DNA from: an uncultured Sphingomonas sp.
Lineage (GTDB): Bacteria > Pseudomonadota > Alphaproteobacteria > Sphingomonadales > Sphingomonadaceae
DNA length: 62,616 bases
NCBI RefSeq assembly: GCF_913062585.1
Contig: NZ_CAJXWX010000026.1
Location: forward strand, 1-62,616
Direction of reading: 5' to 3'
The notes beneath the pieces were generated by a model, which was not told the origin of the DNA, did not search any database, and worked only from the letters and a program-made list of their open reading frames with translations. This document shows, piece by piece, positions 18,233 to 25,859 of the stretch. The first letter of the stretch is position 1. Every line of letters begins with the position of its first letter. The position numbers and the translations under genes were made by a program.

Positions 18233-19167
18233 GCCCGCAGCTGTCACGCCGCGCCGTGGTCGGCAGCACGGGCCTGGCCCTCCTCGGCGCCTGTGCCGCG
18301 CCGCGCCGTCTGACATCCCCCTTCTCGGTCGGCGAAGGTCCGCCTGCCTTGCGGGTGCCGCGCGGTGCCTGTGACAGCCACATCCATATCATCGACCCGC
18401 GCTTCCCCGCCGTACCGGGATGGAAGGGCGAGCCGGTCAACGACGCCAGCGTCGCGGCCTATCGACGCTTCCAGGCGCGGATCGGGACGGAGCGCGTGGT
18501 CGTCGTCACGCCGTCCACTTACGGCGCCGACAATCGCGCGACGCTGGACGCGCTCGACCGGTTCGGCGCCAGCGCGCGCGGCGTGATCGTGATCGACAGC
18601 GACGCCCCGCCCCCCGATCTGTCGAGCCTGACCACGCGCGGCGTTCGCGGGATACGGGTCAACTTTGTCTCCCCCCAGCCCTGGGGCAAGACCGATGCCC
18701 GGCGCCTGGCGGACACCGCACGTATCGCCGCAGATTTGGGCTGGCACATCCAAATCTATGCGCGCGGGCCGCAGATCGCGGAAATGGAGACTGTTCTAGC
18801 CGCGCTGCCGGTGCCGCTGATGATCGACCATCTCGGTGCCGTGGCGCCCGCCGACAGCACCGGACCGGGCCATGCCGCGACCCTTCGCCTGCTCGAAAAC
18901 GGCCGCACCTGGCTCAAGCTGTCCGGTGCCTATATTTCAAGCGTGTCCGGATCGGACTATCGCGACCTCGATGCCATCGCGCAAAGCTATGTCCGGGCCT
19001 CTCCCGAACGGCTGGTATGGGGCAGCGACTGGCCGCACCGCGGGCAGACTGGCCGCTTGCCGGACGACGCCGTCCTGTTCGACCTTCTTGGCCGCTGGGC
19101 GCCCGACACCGCAACGCGAGACCGGATCCTCGTCGACACGCCGAGGCGCTTCTACGCTTTCGACTGA
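18229..19167 (+). CDS. LigI-like amidohydrolase, predicted Tat lipoprotein
   Basis: A 312-residue TIM-barrel hydrolase of the Amidohydrolase_2 group that includes 2-pyrone-4,6-dicarboxylate lactonase (LigI). Visible are CDSHIHIID (first two His), IDHLGAV (His), WLKLSGAY, and ERLVWGSDWPH (catalytic Asp). The GTG at 18229 overlaps the previous stop (GTGA). The leader LSRRAVVGSTGLALLGAC contains a twin-arginine motif followed by a lipobox LLGAC, so it is probably a Tat-exported lipoprotein. LigI is cytoplasmic, so export is unusual. It probably opens a lactone in the periplasm together with the neighbouring hydrolase. The 3' end overlaps the convergent IclR gene by 16 bases. Confidence 0.82.
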   Translation: MSPQLSRRAVVGSTGLALLGACAAPRRLTSPFSVGEGPPALRVPRGACDSHIHIIDPRFPAVPGWKGEPVNDASVAAYRRFQARIGTERVVVVTPSTYGADNRATLDALDRFGASARGVIVIDSDAPPPDLSSLTTRGVRGIRVNFVSPQPWGKTDARRLADTARIAADLGWHIQIYARGPQIAEMETVLAALPVPLMIDHLGAVAPADSTGPGHAATLRLLENGRTWLKLSGAYISSVSGSDYRDLDAIAQSYVRASPERLVWGSDWPHRGQTGRLPDDAVLFDLLGRWAPDTATRDRILVDTPRRFYAFD

Positions 19168-19880
19168 TTAAAGGCCTCGAGCGTCGAAAGATCGGCGCCC
19201 AGCGTCCGGCTGATCCGGATCGCGGCATCCATGATGCTCCCCTCGATCCGCTTCGCCGCGTCATAGGTGAGGCGCGACGACGGGCCCGTGATGCTCAGCG
19301 CGCCCATCAGCCGGTCGCCCTGCCCCAGGATCGGCAGCGACACCGAGGCGGTATGCGGATTGGTGGCGCCCGCCGTATAGAGTGGGATCGCCGGAATCGA
19401 GGGACGCTCCTCGGGCCAGTTGCGGAAGAGCTTCAGGATCTGTGCGGACGACGCATTGTCCAGCGGTCGATAGGAGCCGGGTGCGATGTCGAGACGCAGC
19501 GCCTGCGGCGAATTGGCCCGGAACTGACAGAAACGCTGCCCTTCCTGCTCGATATAGAAGGCCGCGGTCTCGAGCGTCTGCTCGGCCAGCGTCTGCAGCA
19601 TCGGTACGATCACCGCGTCCAGCCCCTGGGAGGCGCTATAGATGCTGTGTAGCCGGTAGATTTCGCTGCCGAGCTTGTACTTGTTGTCCACGCGAATGAC
19701 GAGATTGGCCTGGGCAAGCGAGGCCAGTTGCCGCAAAATCGTACTTTTGATGAGTCCCGTACGCGCCGCGATCTCGGCTAGCGACAGCGCATCGTCCCCG
19801 TGACGAAAGCAGGTCAGGATCGTCAGGGCTCGTTGAGCCGAACTGGAGCCACCTTCCGGAGTCTGCATCTCTGTTTTCAT
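19152..19880 (-). CDS. IclR-family transcriptional regulator
   Basis: A 242-residue regulator. The N-terminal winged helix-turn-helix runs over about residues 12-75 (SAQRALTILTCF, LSLAEIAARTGLIKSTILRQLASLAQANLV). The C-terminal effector domain has the IclR patterns AFYIEQEGQRFCQFR, PGSYRPLDNASSAQILKLF and SVSLPILGQGDRLMGALSITGPSSRL. It is convergent with the amidohydrolase gene and most likely controls the two divergent operons of 11.1-19.2 kb. I took the ATG at 19880; a TTG 21 bases upstream and an ATG 12 bases downstream are alternatives. Confidence 0.88.
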   Translation of the reverse strand: MKTEMQTPEGGSSSAQRALTILTCFRHGDDALSLAEIAARTGLIKSTILRQLASLAQANLVIRVDNKYKLGSEIYRLHSIYSASQGLDAVIVPMLQTLAEQTLETAAFYIEQEGQRFCQFRANSPQALRLDIAPGSYRPLDNASSAQILKLFRNWPEERPSIPAIPLYTAGATNPHTASVSLPILGQGDRLMGALSITGPSSRLTYDAAKRIEGSIMDAAIRISRTLGADLSTLEAFNQSKA

Positions 19881-19964
19881 CGCCCTGCTTTGCCGAACCA
19901 ATCGCTAGGGCGCAACGTAAGTCGAGGCTAGAGGCACGTCCTTTGACCCGTTCGCCATCCTACA

Positions 19965-20480
19965 CATCTCGAGCGGCGGCCGTTGGGACAGCATTCGGCC
20001 CATCTCTCGTCGTGACATGAAGGCACCATATGGCCGCCGCTTTGCAGAAGCCTATGCCGACCATATTGTCGCAAGAGGCATAGCGCCGGCCGATATTGGC
20101 GACGGCGAGGTCGACCGAAAAGCCGATGGGCGAAGCGCGGGCGATATTCGGCATTTTCGCGCAGCGTTCGTGCCGGCTGGTTGAGCGGGCGCGCCGCCCC
20201 GTCCATCGTCGATCGCCGGGCACGGCGAAAGCGTTGCGCTCGTCGGTGTTGAAATGGGGTTTGGCGACATCGAAGACGCCCGCCACCAGCTTCATGCCAC
20301 CCGGCAACGCCCCGCAGACGCCGCCCACCTACCGTGTTCGGATCGCGGGCCGTGCCTCGTTACGATTGGCGGCATCGACCCGGGCGATTCCCCTTTCCTC
20401 CAGCCCATGCGTATAGCTGGCATATGGCGCGACGCGGTCGGTGATCGTCATCCAGAACAATATCGTAATCCCAGTCGACC
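19965..20480 (-). pseudogene. decayed C-terminal fragment of a TonB-dependent siderophore-type receptor
   Basis: Reading the minus strand gives segments of a receptor barrel in changing frames: ITDRVAPYASYTHGLEERGI and ANRNEARPAIRTR, an in-frame TAG at 20329-20331 where a Gln is expected, then GGMKLVAGVFDVAKPHFNTD. A frame shift near 20200 leads to RPLNQPARTLRENAEYRPRF and, in yet another frame, GFSVDLAVANIGRRYAS. These match the last third of receptors of the type LYASYTRGLEE...NRNEALPAIRTRQ. The N-terminal two thirds are absent, and the TetR gene begins right beyond. At least one stop and two frame changes show it is dead. Confidence 0.78.
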
Positions 20481-20565
20481 ATATGCTTCACGACCTGCAA
20501 CAGGGGCCGACCGGTCCAAGCCCTAAAGAACACAGGGCATGAACCCGCCGACTTCTCGACGGAGG

Positions 20566-21183
20566 TCAACAGGCGTCCAAGATGACGCCAGCAAGAAAGA
20601 TCGTGACGGCGCGAACGATCCGACGCTGCAATTCGTCATCGACCGGTGGGGAAGACAAGCCAAGCGCGGCGTCCCGGAGAACATCGGCAACGACCATCGA
20701 AACAAGCATCATCGCGGCGTCTTCCGGATCGTCTATGGTCATGCGCCCCACGGACGCATAGGCGGCAAGCTGATCAGCTAGTGGCCTGATCCCATAGGTT
20801 TTGACCGTCTCGATATAGATGCGGGCGACGTCGGGGAATTGCGCGCCTTCGCTCATCACCAGCCGATAGGAGGTTATCCCTTCGTCGGAAAAAGCGAGAT
20901 GGCAGAAGGCGGTCAGATACCCCGTCAGCCACTCCCTGGGTGGCGCATCGGGGGCGGGCGGTCCTGCGGCGGCCGCCAATTCGCCGACGACTGAGCGGAT
21001 CACCGCGAACAGCAGCGCCTCCTTGGATGCCACATGGCGATAGATCGTCTTCTTCGAGATCATCGCAGCCGCCGCGATCCGCCCGACATTGGCCTTGGCA
21101 AAACCATGTCGGCCGAATTCGACCCGTGCGCTCTCCAGGAGACGGGCCGGAAGAGGGTCGGTAGAAAAGGCTTCATCCATCAT
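20566..21183 (-). CDS. TetR-family repressor, probable regulator of the P450 fusion
   Basis: A 205-residue protein. The N-terminal helix-turn-helix is ARVEFGRHGFAKANVGRIAAAAMISKKTIYRHVASKEALLFAVI, the full TetR pattern (described here across about residues 18-60). The C-terminal ligand domain is helical (about 75-200). The start at 21183 (MMDEAF) gives the usual length; frames extending further upstream run into the shared promoter. It is divergent from the P450 gene, with 176 bases between them that hold a perfect inverted repeat. The known parallel is BM3R1, a TetR-family repressor of CYP102A1 in Bacillus megaterium. Confidence 0.87.
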   Translation of the reverse strand: MMDEAFSTDPLPARLLESARVEFGRHGFAKANVGRIAAAAMISKKTIYRHVASKEALLFAVIRSVVGELAAAAGPPAPDAPPREWLTGYLTAFCHLAFSDEGITSYRLVMSEGAQFPDVARIYIETVKTYGIRPLADQLAAYASVGRMTIDDPEDAAMMLVSMVVADVLRDAALGLSSPPVDDELQRRIVRAVTIFLAGVILDAC

Positions 21184-21215
21184 CGTCGAATACGCCGGTT
21201 TCGATAAAAACGAAC

Positions 21216-21239
21216 CATGGAAACCAATGGGTTTCCATG
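21216..21239. promoter_or_regulatory. perfect inverted repeat, candidate TetR operator
   Basis: Arms CATGGAAACC (21216-21225) and GGTTTCCATG (21230-21239) are perfect complements around a 4-base centre. The site lies 33 bases upstream of the TetR start and 120 bases upstream of the P450 start. This is the size and symmetry expected for a TetR dimer pair. Confidence 0.65.
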
Positions 21240-21359
21240 CGGCCTTTCCTCCCCTATATTGTGGGGCAGAAGCAAATGGATGGTTCATCGACGTCATCGC
21301 CCCGGTGCCACCGCCCGGTCGATCGTCGGTATCGCCATCACGATCTGGAGGCACCGACC

Positions 21360-24300
21360 ATGGCCACCATTCCGCAGCCCAAGGGCTATCCCCTGATCGG
21401 CAACATCGCCGCGCTTGATCCCAAGGCGCCGGTGCAAAGCCTGATGCGTCTTGCGTGCGAACATGGTCCGCTGTTCCGCATCGAGATGTTCGGACGTGGC
21501 CTGGTGATCGTGGGCAGCCAGGCCCTGACCGAGGAATTGTGCGACGAGACGCGCTTCAAAAAGGCGCTGCACCGCCCCTTGCAGGAGGCGCGCTATGTCG
21601 GCGGCGACGGCCTGTTCACCGCGCATGACGAGGAGCCGAACTGGGGCAAGGCGCACCGCCTGCTGATGCCCGCCTTCGGTCCGCTCGGCCTGCGTTCGAT
21701 GTTCGACCGCATGTACGACATCGCGGAACAGATGATGGTGCGGTGGGAGCGGTTCGGCGATGGCGCCACCATCGATGTGGCCGACAATATGACGCGGCTG
21801 ACGCTCGACACGATCGCGCTGTGCGCCTTCGATTATCGGTTCAACAGCTTCTATCAGGACGCGATGCATCCCTTCGTCGCGGCGATGGTGGGCGCGTTGG
21901 AGGAATCGGGGCGGCGGTCGCGGCTGCCGCCGGGCGCGGGCAAGCTGATGCTGCTGCGCAACCGCCGGTTCGAGGCCGACATCAAGATCCTGCGCGACGT
22001 CTCCGACCGGCTGATCGCGGAGCGCCATGGCGATCCGCGTCTGGGCGAACGCGGCGACCTGCTCGACCGGATGCTGACGGCGCGCGATCCCGAGACGGGC
22101 GAGATACTGAGCCGCGAGAATATCGGCTATCAGATGATCACCTTCCTGGTCGCGGGGCATGAGACGACCAGCGGGCTGCTCAGCTTCGCCACCTGGCTAC
22201 TGCTCACCCATCCCGAAGCGCTCGCCAAGGCGCAGGCGCATGTCGACGACGTGCTCGGCGGCAACGTGCCGACGATCGACGATATCGGGCGGCTGACCTA
22301 TGTCGAACAGGTGCTGCAGGAAACGCTGCGGCTCTGGCCGACAGCGCCGGCCTTCGGTGTCCACCCGCGCGAGGCGACGACGATCGGCGGACGCTATGCC
22401 GTCACCCCGGACGACACGCTGCTGATCCTGACGCCGGTCCTTCACCGCGACCCCACGGTCTGGGACGAGCCGGAGGCGTTCCGCCCCGAGCGGTTCGCGC
22501 CCGAGGCCGCTGCCAAGCTGCCGCCCCACGCCTGGAAGCCATTCGGCAACGGCCAACGCGCCTGCATCGGGCGCGGCTTTGCCATGCAGGAGGCGATCCT
22601 GGTCATGGCACTCATGCTCCAGCGTTTCGACATCAGCCTGGCCGATCGCGACTATAGGCTGGTGGTGAGCGAGACGCTGACGCTGAAGCCTGCCAACCTC
22701 CACATCCATGCGCGTCGGCGGGATGGGCCGATCGCGCGGCCGCGCAGTAAGGCGCAAGACGCGCCGACACGCCCGCTCGCCGCACCGTCCGCCCCGAGCA
22801 TCGGCGACAACGGCCCCCTTCTCGTCCTTTACGGCAGCAAAACCGGCACCAGCGAAGCCTTCGCCCAGCGGATCGGCATGGATGCCGCGGCGCAGGGCTA
22901 TGCCGCGACCGTCGCGCCGCTGGACGATTACGCCTCCGGGCTGCCCGACGGCGTGCCCCTGATCGTCGCCACCGCTTCTTACGAAGGACGCCCGCCCGAC
23001 AATGCGGCGCGTTTCGTCACCTGGGTAGAGAGCCTGCTCGACCATGCGCTGGACGGACGACGCTATGCGGTGTTCGGCTGCGGCAATCGCCAATGGGCCC
23101 GCACCTGGCAGGCGATCCCCAAGCGGGTCGATGCCGCACTGGCCAAAGCGGGCGCGCAGGCCTTCCATCCGCGCGGCGAAGGCGATGCCGCCGGCGATTT
23201 GTTCGGCGCTTTCGAGCATTGGTACGCCGGTTTCTGGCCGTCGCTGGCCGCATCCGAAGGGCGAGAGCCGGCCGTTCAGGCGCAGCCCCGGATCGACGTG
23301 GAGGTGCGGCGCGGGACGCGCGAGCGCCTGCTGAAGCTCGACGAGCTGCAACGCGGCACGGTCCTTGCCAATCGCGAGCTGGTCGACATGCACCGCCCCG
23401 GTGCCCGCTCGAAACGGCATATCGAGATCGCCTTGCCCAAGGGCATGACCTATCGCGCTGGCGACTATCTGGCGGTGTTGCCGAGCAATCCGCCCGAAAC
23501 GGTGCGGCGCGCCCTTGCCCGCTTCGGCCTGGAGCCCGATGCGGAGGTGATCGTCCACGGCGCACCCGGTTTGCCCTCTGTCCTGCCCGTCGACCGGCCG
23601 GTCAGCGCCGAGACTTTGTTCGGCGACTATCTGGAGTTGCAGCAGCCAGCCACGCGCGGACAGATCGTCGCACTCGCCACGAGCATCTCCTGCCCACCGG
23701 AGCGCAAGGACGCCGAGCGGCTGGCGCAGGAGCATGTCTATGCCGGCGAGATACTGGCACGGCGGGTGACGCTGCTCGACCTGCTGGAGCGCTTCGCATC
23801 GGCCGATATGGCACTGGGCGTCTTCATCGCCGCCCTCCCCCCGATGCGCGCCCGCCAATATTCGATCGCCTCGTCACCGCTCGTCGGTCCAAGCCGTTGC
23901 GCGCTGACGGTATCGGTGCTGGAGGTTCCCGCGCTGGGAGCCGATCGGTTGCACCAAGGTGTCGCCTCGACCTTCCTCGCGCGGCTGAAGGACGGCGATA
24001 CGCTCGGCGTGGCGGTCCGGCCGAGTCAGGCGGGGTTTCATCTTCCCGCCGATCCGCTGACGCCCGTCATCATGGTCTGCGCGGGCAGCGGCATCGCGCC
24101 GTTTCGCGGCTTTCTTCAGGAACGAGCCGTGCGCAAGGCGGCTGGCGAGCGGCTTGGCCCGGCCCTGCTCTTCTTCGGTGCGCGCGATCCGGATAGCGAT
24201 TTCCTGTACCGCGACGAATTGGAGGATTGGCAGGATATGGGCGTGGTGAGCCTGCGGATGGCCTTTTCCGCGACGGGTCGGGATGGCATCGTTCGCGTCC

Positions 24301-24521
24301 AGGATGCCATCCGGCGTGATCGCACGGAGATCGCCGCCCTGTTCCGCGCGGGCGCCCGCATCCTGCTCTGTGGTGATGGCGAACGCATGGCACCGGCCGT
24401 CCGCGAAACCTTCATCCGTATTTACGAGGCGGAAACCCATGCCAGTCATGCCGAGGCGCTTGCCTGGGCAGATCGGATCGAGCGGGAGGGCGTGCGTTAT
24501 GTCGCCGACATATATGCGTGA
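21360..24521 (+). CDS. self-sufficient cytochrome P450 / NADPH-P450 reductase fusion (CYP102 type)
   Basis: A 1053-residue soluble enzyme. The P450 domain covers about residues 1-460: the I-helix AGHETTSG, the K-helix ETLRLWP (ExxR), and the heme loop FGNGQRACIGRG with the axial Cys at residue 402 (Cys400 in CYP102A1). A flavodoxin-type FMN domain begins near 485 (LLVLYGSKTGTSEAFAQRI). FAD and NADPH domains follow (MRARQYSIASSP for FAD; VCAGSGIAPFRGF and LLFFGARDPDSDFLY for NADPH; VYVAD-like end, RYVADIYA). Family members hydroxylate fatty acids and related molecules near the chain end. GGAGG precedes the ATG. The length matches CYP102. Confidence 0.93.
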   Translation: MATIPQPKGYPLIGNIAALDPKAPVQSLMRLACEHGPLFRIEMFGRGLVIVGSQALTEELCDETRFKKALHRPLQEARYVGGDGLFTAHDEEPNWGKAHRLLMPAFGPLGLRSMFDRMYDIAEQMMVRWERFGDGATIDVADNMTRLTLDTIALCAFDYRFNSFYQDAMHPFVAAMVGALEESGRRSRLPPGAGKLMLLRNRRFEADIKILRDVSDRLIAERHGDPRLGERGDLLDRMLTARDPETGEILSRENIGYQMITFLVAGHETTSGLLSFATWLLLTHPEALAKAQAHVDDVLGGNVPTIDDIGRLTYVEQVLQETLRLWPTAPAFGVHPREATTIGGRYAVTPDDTLLILTPVLHRDPTVWDEPEAFRPERFAPEAAAKLPPHAWKPFGNGQRACIGRGFAMQEAILVMALMLQRFDISLADRDYRLVVSETLTLKPANLHIHARRRDGPIARPRSKAQDAPTRPLAAPSAPSIGDNGPLLVLYGSKTGTSEAFAQRIGMDAAAQGYAATVAPLDDYASGLPDGVPLIVATASYEGRPPDNAARFVTWVESLLDHALDGRRYAVFGCGNRQWARTWQAIPKRVDAALAKAGAQAFHPRGEGDAAGDLFGAFEHWYAGFWPSLAASEGREPAVQAQPRIDVEVRRGTRERLLKLDELQRGTVLANRELVDMHRPGARSKRHIEIALPKGMTYRAGDYLAVLPSNPPETVRRALARFGLEPDAEVIVHGAPGLPSVLPVDRPVSAETLFGDYLELQQPATRGQIVALATSISCPPERKDAERLAQEHVYAGEILARRVTLLDLLERFASADMALGVFIAALPPMRARQYSIASSPLVGPSRCALTVSVLEVPALGADRLHQGVASTFLARLKDGDTLGVAVRPSQAGFHLPADPLTPVIMVCAGSGIAPFRGFLQERAVRKAAGERLGPALLFFGARDPDSDFLYRDELEDWQDMGVVSLRMAFSATGRDGIVRVQDAIRRDRTEIAALFRAGARILLCGDGERMAPAVRETFIRIYEAETHASHAEALAWADRIEREGVRYVADIYA

Positions 24522-24613
24522 CGTCACGTCCGACGCTTGCCGTCGTGCCGGACGCTCGCAGGCTATGGCGCGGCCGCCCCGACAGAAAGAGAATGGCCTA
24601 TAGGATCACCCCC

Positions 24614-25846
24614 TCATCGCCAGGTCCGGACGAGCAGGATCATCAGTCCGCCCAGAATAGTCGCCCCGCTCAGCACGATCATGAAGGCGCCGAAGTCGTG
24701 TGGCGTCGCGAATGTCCAGGCAAGAAGCCCGCCGATGAGCGAGGGCAATGTGTTGGCCAGATTGAACAGTCCCAGATCCCGCCCCCTATGGCGGGGATCG
24801 GGCAGAAGCTGGAAGCTCAGCCCGGCATGAAGAGCCACGAATATCGACGACCCGGCCGTATAGACCAGGAAGGCCGCTGCGGCCGATAGGCGGTCGGGCG
24901 CTGCGGCCATGGCGAGCAGCCCCGAGGCGGCGACCAGGGCCGCCAGCAACAGCACATCCTTGCGACGCTCCCGGCGATCGGCCAGGCGCCCGAGGAACAG
25001 CGCGATCGGCAACGGCACGATGAAAGCGACCGTGAAGACCTGCCCGACCCAGCGCGGCAGATCGGCCTGCTCCGATGGCGGTACGATCGTTTCGAAATAA
25101 TAGAGGAGATGGATCTGGGTCACGACGGCCGCGACCTGGATGAGCAGGCGCGACAGCCCGGCAATCCAGAAATCGCGTCGCGGCGGGTTTGTCGGCGCGA
25201 CGGGGGGACTGTCGACCCGTTCGACGGCCCTCGCCCGGACCAGCAAAAGCGGCAGGGTGCAGACGAGGATCGCCACGACCAGCAGCGCCAGCCGCCCGCC
25301 CTCGCCCAGCCGCGCCTCGCCCACCAGCCAAGCCGACAGGGCCGAGGCTGCGGGATTGCCCAGCGCGATCAGGCCGCCCAACATTCCGCGCTTCGTATCG
25401 GGGATTTCCTCGGCCATCATCGCCATCAGCGGCGCGAGCAGCGCGTTGACCGCGAATTGGAAGCCGAGGATCGCCAGGACCAGCACCGTGCCGGTTTCGG
25501 CCAGGCCTATGGCGGCATAGCTGGCGGCGAGCCCCGCCAACCCGACCGCCATCCACACACGACGGTCCTGGCCCGCCCGCCGCGATCGGTCGCTCAGCCA
25601 GCCGAACAGGATGTTGGCGATACTCGCGACGACCGCGCCCATCAGCGCGATCAGCGACAGGAACTCGACCCGCCCGGCCGCGCCGATCGCCTCGACCTTC
25701 ATCGGCACGAGCAGGGTCAGCAGCGGCAGATAGGCGATGACCCCGCCGATATTGGCCAGCGCATAGAGGCCCAGGGGCGGAGAAGGACGCGGCGGGACGG
25801 GATCGGCGGGCGGGGACATGACCCCATCTGCCCCCGATCGCGTCAT
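24614..25846 (-). CDS. MFS sugar transporter
   Basis: A 410-residue, 12-helix carrier. The first loop FGWLSDRSRRAGQDRRVWM resembles the MFS loop-2 signature (GxLsDRxxRR). A second copy, LGRLADRRERRKD, precedes helix 8. The gene begins 13 bases after the stop of the GH3 gene on the same strand, so the pair probably form one mRNA: beta-glucosidase first, carrier second. It would take up the monosaccharide or small glycoside released by GH3. It is convergent with the P450 gene, with 92 bases between their ends. Confidence 0.82.
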   Translation of the reverse strand: MTRSGADGVMSPPADPVPPRPSPPLGLYALANIGGVIAYLPLLTLLVPMKVEAIGAAGRVEFLSLIALMGAVVASIANILFGWLSDRSRRAGQDRRVWMAVGLAGLAASYAAIGLAETGTVLVLAILGFQFAVNALLAPLMAMMAEEIPDTKRGMLGGLIALGNPAASALSAWLVGEARLGEGGRLALLVVAILVCTLPLLLVRARAVERVDSPPVAPTNPPRRDFWIAGLSRLLIQVAAVVTQIHLLYYFETIVPPSEQADLPRWVGQVFTVAFIVPLPIALFLGRLADRRERRKDVLLLAALVAASGLLAMAAAPDRLSAAAAFLVYTAGSSIFVALHAGLSFQLLPDPRHRGRDLGLFNLANTLPSLIGGLLAWTFATPHDFGAFMIVLSGATILGGLMILLVRTWR

Positions 25847-25859
25847 CGGGCAACGACCC

